NCBI RefSeq assembly: GCF_044748305.1
Contig: NZ_JBIVFT010000012.1
Coordinates: 1-64,000, forward strand
Source of the DNA: Arthrobacter_E sp044748305
Lineage (GTDB): Bacteria; Actinomycetota; Actinomycetes; Actinomycetales; Micrococcaceae
DNA length: 64,000 bases
Direction of reading: 5' to 3'
Numbering within the stretch: the stretch's first letter is position 1; every line of letters begins with the position of its first letter. Positions 43,087 through 51,194 of the stretch are shown here, piece by piece. Position numbers and translations under genes: made by a program. Under the pieces are notes generated by a model. It was not told the DNA's origin. It did not search any database and worked only from the letters and a program-made list of their open reading frames with translations.

Positions 43087-44274
43087 ATGCACGATTCCCT
43101 GGACCTCAGCCCCGATTCCCTCGTGGTGGCCGGAGGCCGCCCTGAGCGTGGGCGAGATGCCTCCGTCAACCCTCCCGTGGTTCTGTCGTCCACTTTCCTC
43201 GGAACAGGCCCGCTCGGTCCGGGGGACCGGGGATACGGCCGCTATGCCAACCCGAGCTGGGAACCTTTCGAGGAGGTTCTGGGACAGCTCGAGCACGCCG
43301 GGGAACCCGCCCTGCTGTTCTCTTCCGGACTGGCGGCGGTCAGCGCGGCCCTTTCCCTGGTGCCGCTCGGTGGGACCGTCGTGATGCCGGGCCACTCCTA
43401 CGCGGGCACTGTGCAGATGGCCAGTGAGCTCGCGGAGAAAGGCCTCTTCTCCCTTCAATTGGTGGACGTCACGGACACCCGGGAGGTACTGGCCGCGCTG
43501 CACCGTGAGTCCGGGCCCATCGACCTCCTGTGGCTGGAGAGCCCCACGAACCCGATGCTCGGCGTCGCTGAGCTGCCCGCGCTCCTGGACGCCGCCCGCT
43601 CGGCGGGCATTCTGACCGTGGTGGACAACACCTTCTGCACTCCGCTGGTGCAGCGGCCGCTGCTCCTCGGTGCCGATCTGGTGCTGCACTCGGTCACGAA
43701 GTACCTTGCGGGCCACTCGGACGTGGTGCTCGGCGCCCTTGTGACGAGCGACGCCGAACTGCGGGCCCGTCTCCTGCACCACCGCGCACTGCACGGTGCT
43801 ATCGCCGGTCCGTGGGAGGCGTGGCTGGCGCTGCGGGGCGTCCGTACGCTCGCCCTGAGGATCGAGCGCTCGCAGGCCAGCGCCCAGCTGCTGGCAGAAC
43901 GCCTGGCCAGACATCCCGCCGTCGAACGTGTCCGGTTCCCCGGGTTGCCGTCGGACCCGGGGCACCGGCGAGCGAAGGAGCAACTGGACGGCTTCGGCTC
44001 GATCCTGTGTCTTCAACTTGCCGCGGCAGGGGGACGGAGCGGGGCGCAGAATGCAGATTCCCTCGTGGAGGCGTTGCGGCTCTGGGTGCCGGCCACGTCC
44101 TTGGGCGGGGTGGAGTCGCTCATCGAACGACGGCGGCGGCACCTCGCGGAACCGGAGAGCGTCCCGGAGAATCTGGTGCGGCTCAGCGTCGGAATCGAGA
44201 GCGTGGAGGATCTCTGGGAGGACCTCCGGCAGGCCCTCGATGCGCTCCCGGCGGCGGAGTCGTCCGCGGGTTAG
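43087..44274 (+). CDS. Cystathionine gamma-synthase/lyase-family PLP enzyme
   Basis: 395 aa fold-type I PLP enzyme of the Cys/Met metabolism family. Cofactor Lys205 in HSVTKYLAGHSDV, LFSSGLAAVSAAL, LESPTNPMLG and the PLP Asp in VVDNTFCTP. Whether it makes cystathionine (MetB) or splits cystathionine or methionine is not decided by these motifs. The ATG lies 7 nt after TAGGGT (43074-43079), leaderless. It is divergent from tmk. Confidence 0.9.
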   Translation: MHDSLDLSPDSLVVAGGRPERGRDASVNPPVVLSSTFLGTGPLGPGDRGYGRYANPSWEPFEEVLGQLEHAGEPALLFSSGLAAVSAALSLVPLGGTVVMPGHSYAGTVQMASELAEKGLFSLQLVDVTDTREVLAALHRESGPIDLLWLESPTNPMLGVAELPALLDAARSAGILTVVDNTFCTPLVQRPLLLGADLVLHSVTKYLAGHSDVVLGALVTSDAELRARLLHHRALHGAIAGPWEAWLALRGVRTLALRIERSQASAQLLAERLARHPAVERVRFPGLPSDPGHRRAKEQLDGFGSILCLQLAAAGGRSGAQNADSLVEALRLWVPATSLGGVESLIERRRRHLAEPESVPENLVRLSVGIESVEDLWEDLRQALDALPAAESSAG

Positions 44275-44283
44275 GCTAGGACG

Positions 44284-44607
44284 GTGAGCGGAAAGCTGCT
44301 GATCTACTTCGTCACCAACGCCGTCTACCTGATCATGGGCCTCGTGGCCTTCGGTCTGGAGGCGTGGGCCTTCATCGACGCCTTGAGCCGGAAGGGCGGC
44401 GACTACGACGCTGCGATGAAGCGCAGCAAAACCTTCTGGCTCGCGCTGACCGGTGGTGCCGCCCTGGTCGGGCTGCTCTCGCTCCTCAGCGGCGCCGGTG
44501 GTCTGGGCCTCTTCGGGCTCGCCGCCGTGATCGCAGCGTGTGTCTACCTGGCCGACGTCCGTCCGGCCATCAAAGACCTCCGGAGCGGCGGCTACAACAG
44601 CTGGTGA
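44284..44607 (+). CDS. DUF2516-family membrane protein
   Basis: 107 aa with three hydrophobic segments (LIYFVTNAVYLIMGLVAFGL, FWLALTGGAALVGLLSLL, LGLFGLAAVIAACVYLADV) and the DUF2516 end RPAIKDLRSGG. GTG start 6 nt after TAGGCT (44272-44277), leaderless. Its last 16 nt overlap the convergent methyltransferase. Function unknown. Confidence 0.88.
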   Translation: MSGKLLIYFVTNAVYLIMGLVAFGLEAWAFIDALSRKGGDYDAAMKRSKTFWLALTGGAALVGLLSLLSGAGGLGLFGLAAVIAACVYLADVRPAIKDLRSGGYNSW

Positions 44608-45452
44608 TCGGAACGGCCCAGGCCATCCGGGGCGACAGCGTCCCAGGCGACGGAGAGTTCTCCCAGCCGGAAGCGTGAGACACCGTCCAGGACCGGCCAG
44701 CCGACGGCCCGGAGAGCCGTGCACATGGCGATCCAGCGTTGCCGTTTGCCGAAGCCGGCCAGTGGGGCGGCTGCCAGCCAGGCCTGTTCCGCGGCCGCCA
44801 GCAGGGAGTGCACCTTTTCGCCGGGGACGTTCCGGTGGATGAGCGCCTTCGGCAACCGTTCCGCCAGCTGCGCAGGACTCTCCAGCGCCGCGAGATTCAC
44901 CGAGAGATGCAGGCTCAGCGGACCGCCGTCGTCGAGGGCCACCCAGGCCGCCGTCCTGCCCAGTTCATCGCAGGTGCCCTCCACCAGGAGGCCGCCGGGA
45001 GCGAGCCGGGCGGTGAGGGCGGACCAGATTCCGGCCACATCCGCCTCGTCGTACTGCCTCAGAACATTGAACGCCCGGATGAGCACCGGGGCATCGGGCA
45101 CCGGGATCTCGAACCCGCCCAGCTGGAAATCCAGTCCGCTGCGCGCCTCCAGCAGGGCACGGGCCACCCGGCCCGGTTCGATCTCCAGGCCGGTGAGCCG
45201 CAGCCGGTGGTTCACCACGCGCAAGCGCTCGAAGAGCTCGATCGCGGTGCGAGGATTCGCGCCGTATCCCAGGTCCACGGCCAGAGGAGCCGCAAGATGA
45301 CGGAACCGCCAGGCCTGAGTTCCGGTGACCCAGCGGTCCACCCGGCGCATCCGATTCGGGTTGGTGGTCCCGCGCGTCACATTACCCAATGGCCGGGCAC
45401 CGCGGGCCGCGGTTCGGCCGGGGATGCGCAGGCGCTCGGATTTCTGGACCAC
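44592..45452 (-). CDS. Class I SAM-dependent methyltransferase-like protein
   Basis: 286 aa. The SAM-binding motif is VDLGYGANPRTAIELFE near residue 58, followed by LTGLEIEPGRV (acidic loop) and a later FNVLRQYDEADV, as in Rossmann methyltransferases. The target is unknown. GTG start with no strong ribosome-binding site; the N-terminal 30 residues are basic. It is convergent with DUF2516 and divergent from gpmA. Confidence 0.82.
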   Translation of the reverse strand: MVQKSERLRIPGRTAARGARPLGNVTRGTTNPNRMRRVDRWVTGTQAWRFRHLAAPLAVDLGYGANPRTAIELFERLRVVNHRLRLTGLEIEPGRVARALLEARSGLDFQLGGFEIPVPDAPVLIRAFNVLRQYDEADVAGIWSALTARLAPGGLLVEGTCDELGRTAAWVALDDGGPLSLHLSVNLAALESPAQLAERLPKALIHRNVPGEKVHSLLAAAEQAWLAAAPLAGFGKRQRWIAMCTALRAVGWPVLDGVSRFRLGELSVAWDAVAPDGLGRSDHQLL

Positions 45453-45525
45453 CGCACAAGTTTAAGGGCTGTAAGCGTTAAGACTCACAGGGCGGGGCCG
45501 GGGGCCGAATCGCTAGGATTGAGCC

Positions 45526-46272
45526 ATGACGTACACGTTGATCCTGCTGCGCCACGGCCACAGCGAATGGAATGCCAAGAACCTCTTCACCGGTTGGGTG
45601 GATGTGGACCTCAACGACCAGGGCCGTGCCGAGGCCGCGCGCGGCGGTGAGCTGCTGGTGGAGAACGACGTCCTGCCGGACATCCTCTACACCTCGCGCC
45701 TCAAGCGGGCCATCAACACCGCCAACATCGCTCTCGCCGCAGCGGACCGTGGCTGGATCGACGTCAAGCGCGATTGGCGTCTCAACGAACGCCACTACGG
45801 TGCGCTGCAGGGCAAGGACAAGGCGCAGACCCTGGCCGAGTTCGGTGAAGAGCAGTTCATGGAATGGCGCCGCAGCTACGACACCCCGCCGCCCGCCCTG
45901 GCCGACGATTCCGAGTTCTCCCAGGTGGGCGACCCGCGATACGCCGACCTCGGCGACGAGGTGCCGCGCACCGAGTGCCTCAAGGACGTCCTGGAGCGCC
46001 TGCTGCCGTACTGGGAGTCGGATATCAAGGCAGATCTCACGGCCGGCAAGACCGTCCTGGTCACTGCACACGGCAACTCCCTGCGGGCCCTGGTGAAGCA
46101 CCTGGACGGCATCTCCGATGAGGACATCGCCGGGCTGAACATCCCCACCGGCATCCCGCTCGTGTACGAACTGGATGAGGATTTCCAGCCCGTCACCCGT
46201 GGCGGCCGTTACCTTGACCCCGAAGCAGCCGCCGAGTCCATCAAGGCCGTGGCCAATCAGGGCAAGAAGTAA
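45526..46272 (+). CDS. gpmA: 2,3-bisphosphoglycerate-dependent phosphoglycerate mutase
   Basis: 248 aa glycolytic mutase. Phospho-His motif RHGHSEWN at residues 9-16, RRSYDTPPP, ERHYGALQGKDKAQ, and the second catalytic His in VTAHGNSLR. The ATG lies 6 nt after TAGGAT (45514-45519), leaderless. Convergent with phoU; the inverted repeat at 46288-46344 lies between the two stops. Confidence 0.96.
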   Translation: MTYTLILLRHGHSEWNAKNLFTGWVDVDLNDQGRAEAARGGELLVENDVLPDILYTSRLKRAINTANIALAAADRGWIDVKRDWRLNERHYGALQGKDKAQTLAEFGEEQFMEWRRSYDTPPPALADDSEFSQVGDPRYADLGDEVPRTECLKDVLERLLPYWESDIKADLTAGKTVLVTAHGNSLRALVKHLDGISDEDIAGLNIPTGIPLVYELDEDFQPVTRGGRYLDPEAAAESIKAVANQGKK

Positions 46273-46287
46273 GGCTCGAACCGCTCC

Positions 46288-46344
46288 CGAAGTTACAGAT
46301 GATGCCGCTTCCCGTGCTGGGAAGCGGCATCATCTGTAACCTCG
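46288..46344. repeat. 22-bp-arm inverted repeat (LIR 3)
   Basis: Core arms 46292-46313 and 46319-46340 are perfect around GTGCT; beyond one A/C mismatch three more pairs extend to 46288/46344. The right arm, read on the minus strand, begins CGCGAGGTTACAGATGA, the motif shared with the repeats at 5771 and 20861. It lies between the convergent gpmA and phoU genes and can terminate both. Confidence 0.85.
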
Positions 46345-46368
46345 CGTGATTGAACGACGACGGCGGGG

Positions 46369-47031
46369 TCAGGCGCCGCCGATGTCCTCCGGCTGCCACT
46401 CACCGTTGACGAGGTAGCTGACCTTGCGGGCCACGGAAACGCCGTGGTCGGCGAAGCGCTCGAAGTAGCGGCTGGCCAGGGCCACATCCACCGAGGTGGA
46501 GGCGCTCTCGGCCCATTCGCCCGAGGCCACCGTCTTGAAGACGCCGGCGTGCAGTTCGTCGACCTCGAGGTTGAGCTTGACGATTTCTCGGGCCACGTTC
46601 AGATCACGGGACTCCAGAAGTTCAGCGACCTTGCGGGCGATCTGAACGTCGAGTTCGGCGAACTTCCGGAAGGTGTCCGCGAGCGGGGCCGGGATCACCT
46701 GGGACGGGTAGCGCAGGCGGGTCAGCTGGGCGATGTGACGGGCCAGATCGCCCATCCGCTCCAGTGAGGCGCTCATGCGCAGCGAGCTGACGATCATCCG
46801 CAGATCGCTGGCGACCGGTCCCTGAAGTGCGAGGATGTCGATCGCCCGCTCGTCCAGAGCGTTCTGCAGGAAGTCGATCCTGGCGTCGGCCGCGATCACA
46901 TCCTGAGCGAGGTCCACATCGGCGCTTTCGAATGCGGTGGAGGCGTTCTCGATGGCCGAGGCCACCAACTTCGAGATCTCGACGAGTTCCTCGCCTACCT
47001 GGGCGAGCTCGTCCTGGAAAACCTTGCGCAC
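46369..47031 (-). CDS. phoU: Phosphate transport regulator PhoU
   Basis: 220 aa from GTG 47031 (AAAGGA upstream). Two PhoU helical repeats, each with the metal-binding E/D-x-x-x-D pattern (ERMGDLARHIAQ in the first, RYFERFADHGVSVAR in the second). It damps the phosphate two-component system when phosphate is plentiful. It is divergent from senX3, and a PHO-box-like repeat lies between them. Confidence 0.95.
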   Translation of the reverse strand: MRKVFQDELAQVGEELVEISKLVASAIENASTAFESADVDLAQDVIAADARIDFLQNALDERAIDILALQGPVASDLRMIVSSLRMSASLERMGDLARHIAQLTRLRYPSQVIPAPLADTFRKFAELDVQIARKVAELLESRDLNVAREIVKLNLEVDELHAGVFKTVASGEWAESASTSVDVALASRYFERFADHGVSVARKVSYLVNGEWQPEDIGGA

Positions 47032-47155
47032 TGACGGCGTCCTTTCTTGCGGCTGCGTGTCACGGAGAATACGCGCCCCTTCGCGGGGCACCCGGCACGC
47101 TGATGGTCCAGCTACCTACGCTGGCAGTGAGCCATGAATACTTCACGTACTGAAA

Positions 47156-47173
47156 GTGAACGTTAGTTGAACC
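47156..47173. promoter_or_regulatory. PHO-box-like direct repeat (RegX3 site)
   Basis: TGAAC occurs at 47157-47161 and 47168-47172, 11 bp apart; on the minus strand this reads GTTCAAC-taac-GTTCACT, like the GTTCA-type direct repeats bound by actinobacterial PhoP/RegX3. It lies between phoU and senX3 and can autoregulate both. Confidence 0.6.
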
Positions 47174-47233
47174 GCCCGTCGCGGGCCAGCAATCTGACTC
47201 AGAGCCCTGACGCCGGAACGTAAGCTGGGGGAT

Positions 47234-48463
47234 GTGGATCCTCTGTTCGTCGGTGTCATCGCCGGCCTCGTCGGGCTGTGCCTGGGGGTCTTCGGCGTGC
47301 TCGCCTTCCGGGTCAGCGAGCAGCAGCGGGCCCTGGTGGACGACGAACTGGACGAGCCCCAGCTGCCGGAAGGCGCCGCCGAGGTGCTCAGCGTCCTCGG
47401 CCGGGCGTTCGTGATCGTGGACGACATCGACGGCGTCGTGCGGGCGAGTCCCGCCGCCTACGCCTACGGTCTGGTGCGTGGGCACACTGTGGTCCATCAC
47501 CAGCTGCTGAACATGACCGCCCGTGTGCGGCGCGACGGCGTCGTGCTGGAGGAGGAATTCGAACTCCCGCGCGGGCCACTGGGAGCAGGCTCGATCATCG
47601 TCCAGGTGCGCGCGGCGGTGCTGGGCGACGAATACGTCCTGCTGCTGGCCGACGACCGCACGGAGATCACCAGGACCGAGGAGATCCGCAACGACTTCGT
47701 CGCGAACGTCTCCCACGAACTGAAGACCCCCGTCGGAGCGATTTCGCTGCTGGCCGAGGCGCTTGAGGATTCCTCCGATGACGAGGTCGCCGTGCGCCGC
47801 TTCGCGCAGCGCATGCACAAGGAGGCATCCCGGCTGGCGGTTCTGGTCCAGGACATCATCGAATTGTCCCGGCTGCAGGGCGCCAACATCGCCCAGCAGG
47901 GCACCACGGTCGACATCCAGCACGTCATCGCCGACGCCGTCGACCGTTCGAAGCTTCCCGCCGAGAGCAAGAACATCACCTTGGTCGTGGGAGGCACCGG
48001 CACCGATGCCAGAGTCTTTGGAGACCCGGACCTGCTGACCACGGCCTTCCGTAATCTGATCGACAATGCGATCCGCTATTCGCCCGAGAACACGAGGGTG
48101 GGCATCGGCATCCGCTCCCGGGAGGGCCTCGTGGCGGTGTCGGTCACGGATCAGGGCGATGGGATCTCACCGGAGGATCAGGAACGCGTCTTCGAGCGTT
48201 TCTACCGGGTGGACGCCGCGCGGTCCCGTGCGACGGGTGGTACCGGGCTCGGCCTGAGCATCGTCAAGCACGTGGTGACCAACCACGGCGGTGAGGTCTC
48301 GGTGTGGTCCCAGCCCGGCCAGGGTTCCACGTTCACCGTCCGTCTGCCGGAGATGGAAGACCGCGAACCCGCTGAGGGTGCGGAGACGTCCGGGGGTGCG
48401 CCCGCTGTGGGCCGCTCCGTGGAGAGCAGTGCGATTGTTCATGAAGAAGGAGTTCAGGCGTGA
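47234..48463 (+). CDS. senX3: Phosphate-sensing histidine kinase SenX3
   Basis: 409 aa. One N-terminal membrane segment (VGVIAGLVGLCLGVFGVLAF), a PAS-like region (about 45-145), the dimerisation/phosphoacceptor box NVSHELKTP (His161) and a HATPase domain (FRNLIDNAIRYSPENT, VTDQGDGI, GTGLGLSIVKH). It phosphorylates RegX3 under phosphate limitation. GTG start: TAAGCT ends 7 nt before it, and GGGGGA could also serve as ribosome-binding site. The stop overlaps regX3 by 4 nt. Confidence 0.95.
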   Translation: MDPLFVGVIAGLVGLCLGVFGVLAFRVSEQQRALVDDELDEPQLPEGAAEVLSVLGRAFVIVDDIDGVVRASPAAYAYGLVRGHTVVHHQLLNMTARVRRDGVVLEEEFELPRGPLGAGSIIVQVRAAVLGDEYVLLLADDRTEITRTEEIRNDFVANVSHELKTPVGAISLLAEALEDSSDDEVAVRRFAQRMHKEASRLAVLVQDIIELSRLQGANIAQQGTTVDIQHVIADAVDRSKLPAESKNITLVVGGTGTDARVFGDPDLLTTAFRNLIDNAIRYSPENTRVGIGIRSREGLVAVSVTDQGDGISPEDQERVFERFYRVDAARSRATGGTGLGLSIVKHVVTNHGGEVSVWSQPGQGSTFTVRLPEMEDREPAEGAETSGGAPAVGRSVESSAIVHEEGVQA

Positions 48464-49140
48464 GCCGCATTCTGATTGTTGAGGACGAAGAGTCCTTCAG
48501 CGACCCCCTGTCCTATTTGCTCGGCAAAGAGGGCTTTGAGGTGGAGGTCGTGGACAACGGCCTCGACGCCATCACGGAGTTCGACCGCAACGGTGCCGAT
48601 CTGGTCCTGCTGGACCTTCAGCTGCCCGGGCAGTCGGGGACCGAGGTGTGCCGTCAGCTCCGGCAGCGATCGTCCGTGCCCGTGATCATGCTGACGGCCA
48701 AGGACTCGGAGATCGACAAGGTGGTGGGTCTGGAGCTCGGTGCCGACGACTACGTCACCAAGCCGTATTCGTCCCGCGAACTGGTGGCCCGCGTGCGCGC
48801 TGTGCTGAGGCGGCAGGGCGAACCGGAGGAGCTCATCACCACGACGGTTCACGCGGGCCCGGTCCGCATGGACATCGAGCGTCACGTGGTCAGCGTGAGC
48901 GGTGAACAGGTGTCCCTTCCTCTGAAGGAGTTCGAACTCCTGGAGATGCTGTTGCGCAACTCCGGCCGTGTTCTCACCCGGGGGCAGCTGATCGACCGGG
49001 TCTGGGGCTCCGACTACGTCGGGGACACGAAGACCCTGGACGTGCACGTCAAGCGTCTGCGCAGCAAGATCGAGCCGGACCCCTCGGCACCGCGCTATCT
49101 CGTCACGGTGCGGGGTTTGGGCTACAAGTTCGAGCCGTAA
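48460..49140 (+). CDS. regX3: Response regulator RegX3
   Basis: 226 aa OmpR-class regulator. Receiver 1-about 118 with the acidic pocket VEDEE, phospho-Asp52 (LVLLDLQLPG) and Lys in VTKPYSS; winged helix from about 130 (LPLKEFELLEMLLRN, LTRGQLIDRVWG, LDVHVKRLRSKIE). Overlaps senX3 as GTGA, so the pair is coupled. Followed by a strong terminator. Confidence 0.96.
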   Translation: MSRILIVEDEESFSDPLSYLLGKEGFEVEVVDNGLDAITEFDRNGADLVLLDLQLPGQSGTEVCRQLRQRSSVPVIMLTAKDSEIDKVVGLELGADDYVTKPYSSRELVARVRAVLRRQGEPEELITTTVHAGPVRMDIERHVVSVSGEQVSLPLKEFELLEMLLRNSGRVLTRGQLIDRVWGSDYVGDTKTLDVHVKRLRSKIEPDPSAPRYLVTVRGLGYKFEP

Positions 49141-49177
49141 GCCGTCGTAGACCGCAGCCCTGACCTGGATTTCCAGT

Positions 49178-49231
49178 CCGGATATGTCGAAGGCGGCCTC
49201 CTGTCAGGGAGGCCGCCTTCGACATATCCGG
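49178..49231. terminator. Long bidirectional terminator after regX3
   Basis: 24-bp perfect stem (49178-49201 with 49208-49231), 6-nt loop, between regX3 and the convergent membrane-protein gene. It lacks the CGCGAG-type end motif of the three LIRs. Confidence 0.85.
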
Positions 49232-49255
49232 GTTTCCGGGTGAAGCCGGTGGGCC

Positions 49256-49525
49256 TCAGGCCCGGCGTCGGCCGCTCCAGTAGACGGGGCCACCGAGGGC
49301 GACCGCCAGGAAGGCCACCGTGAGCAACAGTTCGGCGCTCAGCAGCAGGAAGACGGCGGTCACGCCGAGCTCCAGAGCCAGGCCGCCCAGAGCTCCCAGG
49401 CCGATCATGAGGATCGCCAATGCGGCCAGCGCGAGCAGGTACGTGCCGAAGAAACGCCCCGGGGTGTCCAGGCGTTCCAGGGCGCGACGGATGGATCGCG
49501 GCTGGACCATATTCAGGATCGTCAT
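49256..49525 (-). CDS. Small two-helix membrane protein
   Basis: 89 aa from ATG 49525 behind GAGGA. A short basic N-terminus (RSIRRALERLDTPGRFFG) is followed by two long hydrophobic segments (YLLALAALAILMIGLGALGG and ELGVTAVFLLLSAELLLTVA with AFLAVALGG) and a basic end. No family recognised. A 16-bp hairpin (49561-49596) lies just upstream. Confidence 0.7.
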   Translation of the reverse strand: MTILNMVQPRSIRRALERLDTPGRFFGTYLLALAALAILMIGLGALGGLALELGVTAVFLLLSAELLLTVAFLAVALGGPVYWSGRRRA

Positions 49526-49560
49526 GGCAGTCCTCACAACTGAAAATCCGGCAGGGAAAG

Positions 49561-49596
49561 AAAAGGGGAGGGCGGCGAATGCCGCTCTCCCATTTT
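49561..49596. terminator. Hairpin upstream of the small membrane gene
   Basis: 16-bp stem with two wobble positions (49561-49576 with 49581-49596), loop GAAT, flanked by A-rich and T-rich stretches. It can end transcription from either side or act as leader of the gene at 49525. Confidence 0.55.
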
Positions 49597-49664
49597 CCCT
49601 TATCCGAAGGGCCGGTGGTCTCTGTCCAGGCGTTCTGCCGCTGTGCAGTTGCTCACAGTGCAAC

Positions 49665-49718
49665 GACGACGGCTGTGTCGGCAAGAGGAACATCTTGCCG
49701 GCACAGCCGCCGTCGTCA
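49665..49718 (-). terminator. Terminator of the lpqE-like gene
   Basis: Long imperfect stem (GACGACGG...GGCAAGA with TCTTGCC...CCGTCGTC, one 3-nt bulge) 22 bp after the lipoprotein stop. Confidence 0.7.
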
Positions 49719-49740
49719 TTGCCTCCGAGGAGGAGGGAGG

Positions 49741-50316
49741 TCAGTGACCGCTTTCGCTCGGGGTTGGAGTGGCGGACTCGCTCGATTGCGGGGTGGCCTC
49801 GCCGGCGGACTTCGTCGCGGTCGGAGAGGGGGAGGGGAGGTACTGGCGGTACTCGGACAGGGTGCCGTCCAGGACCGGGACCTCGATGGAGGTGCTCTGG
49901 CCTTCGCCGCTGAACTTCAGCTGCACGAGAGCGCCTGCTGCGGCACCGGTGGTGCTGAGGATCGCGGGGTCGCTCGCGGCGTCGAGGGAGACCTCGTTGT
50001 TGGCCTTCACGCGGACCTCGGTCTGAGAACCTTCGGCACCGTTGACCGTCACCAGAACGTCCTGGCTGCTGCCGTTGAAGAAGGTGCCCAGGAGGCGGCC
50101 CGGGTGCTTCTCGCCGTCGCTGATGACCACGGCGTTGCGGATCTTGATGTCCGCGAACTGGGCGTTCACGCCATCCGACGCGGCGTACTGGTGCGTGGTC
50201 TGCTGCGGCGAGGTGGCGGAGCAGGCGGTGGTGGCGGCGAGGAGTCCGACGCCCAACGCTGCGGCGGCCAGGGCACGCTTGCCGGGCTTGACGGTCTTGA
50301 GGCCAGTGGAACGCAC
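49741..50316 (-). CDS. LpqE-like lipoprotein (PCuAC-type fold)
   Basis: 191 aa. Lipoprotein signal with lipobox LAATTAC, then one beta-sandwich domain (GVNAQFADIKIRNAVVISDG, LLGTFFNGSSQDVLVTVNG, GALVQLKFSG) and a Ser/Thr/Pro-rich tail. Position divergent from carD matches LpqE of Mycobacterium. The His/Met copper ligands of PCuAC are not evident, so copper binding is doubtful. TAAACT lies on its promoter strand inside the palindrome at 50350-50372. Confidence 0.8.
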   Translation of the reverse strand: MRSTGLKTVKPGKRALAAAALGVGLLAATTACSATSPQQTTHQYAASDGVNAQFADIKIRNAVVISDGEKHPGRLLGTFFNGSSQDVLVTVNGAEGSQTEVRVKANNEVSLDAASDPAILSTTGAAAGALVQLKFSGEGQSTSIEVPVLDGTLSEYRQYLPSPSPTATKSAGEATPQSSESATPTPSESGH

Positions 50317-50349
50317 TTTACGTAACTCCTTGCACGAAGATGAGAGCTC

Positions 50350-50372
50350 TTTGCCGACAGTTTATCGGCAAA
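50350..50372. promoter_or_regulatory. Palindrome over the lpqE-like promoter
   Basis: TTTGCCGA, 7 nt, TCGGCAAA: perfect 8-bp arms, with a minus-strand TAAACT -10 element formed by the centre. A repressor bound here would block the lipoprotein gene. Confidence 0.5.
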
Positions 50373-50551
50373 ACATCAGGGTCCGGGCCCACGGGTCTCC
50401 GCAGCCTGTCTCAAGTTTGTCGCATAGGGTGCGCAATGCATCTTTCAGATCGCTCGTCAAGTCACATGACAGGGGGCCGTATGCCCCTGGATCCTTGTCA
50501 TTTCAAGGGTTGAGCCCCCGAGCACCCGAGAGTAGCCCCGCTCACACGTGG

Positions 50552-50557
50552 TAAACT
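50552..50557 (+). promoter_or_regulatory. -10 box of carD
   Basis: TAAACT 27 bp before the carD start, fitting the TANNNT consensus of the main sigma factor. No clear -35, as is common in these bacteria. Confidence 0.5.
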
Positions 50558-50583
50558 GGAAGCCGGGAAAGGGGAAAATCCAC

Positions 50584-51078
50584 ATGGTTTTTGAAGTCGG
50601 CGAGACGGTTGTTTACCCTCACCACGGTGCAGCGAAGATCGAAGAGATCAAGATGCGCACCATCAAGGGCGTCGAGAAGATGTACCTCAAGCTCCGCGTA
50701 GCGCAGGGTGACCTCACCATTGAGGTCCCGGCCGAGAACGTCGACCTGGTGGGTGTGCGTGACGTCGTAGGCAAGGAAGGCCTCGAGCACGTTTTCGACG
50801 TCCTCCGCGCGGAATTCACGGAGGAGCCCACCAACTGGTCCCGCCGTTACAAGGCGAACCTGGAGAAGCTGGCATCCGGCGATGTCATCAAGGTCGCTGA
50901 AGTGGTCCGCGATCTGTGGCGTCGTGATCAGGACCGCGGCCTCTCGGCAGGTGAGAAGCGCATGCTGTCCAAGGCTCGTCAGATCCTGATCTCGGAGCTG
51001 GCTCTGGCCGAGAAGACGGACGAGGAACACGCGACGAACGTTCTGGACGAGGTCCTGGCCTCGGACGTGAAGGCCTAG
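50584..51078 (+). CDS. carD: CarD RNA-polymerase-binding regulator
   Basis: 164 aa. The N-terminal RNAP-interacting Tudor-like domain begins MVFEVGETVVYPHHGAAKI and continues MYLKLRVAQGDLTIEVP; the helical DNA-binding C-domain includes the conserved Trp in TEEPTNWSRRYKANLEKL. It stabilises open complexes at rRNA and most promoters and is essential in mycobacteria. Start at ATG 50584 behind GGGGA. Elsewhere it is followed by ispD; here 5.4 kb intervene. Confidence 0.96.
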   Translation: MVFEVGETVVYPHHGAAKIEEIKMRTIKGVEKMYLKLRVAQGDLTIEVPAENVDLVGVRDVVGKEGLEHVFDVLRAEFTEEPTNWSRRYKANLEKLASGDVIKVAEVVRDLWRRDQDRGLSAGEKRMLSKARQILISELALAEKTDEEHATNVLDEVLASDVKA

Positions 51079-51114
51079 AAGACCTGAAGGTCTAGAACAG
51101 GCTCCATTGACACG

Positions 51115-51150
51115 AAGAACCCCCGGCATCTAGATGCCGGGGGTTCTTTT
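51115..51150 (+). terminator. Rho-independent terminator of carD
   Basis: 16-bp perfect stem (51115-51130 with 51133-51148) and a run of T at its end. It fully separates carD from the accessory genes that follow. Confidence 0.9.
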
Positions 51151-51194
51151 GCATACCTTGGTCGGACAGGACATGCATCGACAAGGGGGATGGC

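Noticed and set aside
49178..49231. Possible LIR family member after regX3
   Set aside because: The arms are perfect, but the outer sequence CCGGATATGTCGAA does not align with the shared motif.
49660..49722. Possible fourth member of the LIR family
   Set aside because: The stem is imperfect and lacks CGCGAG..CAG..TGA; it is an ordinary terminator.
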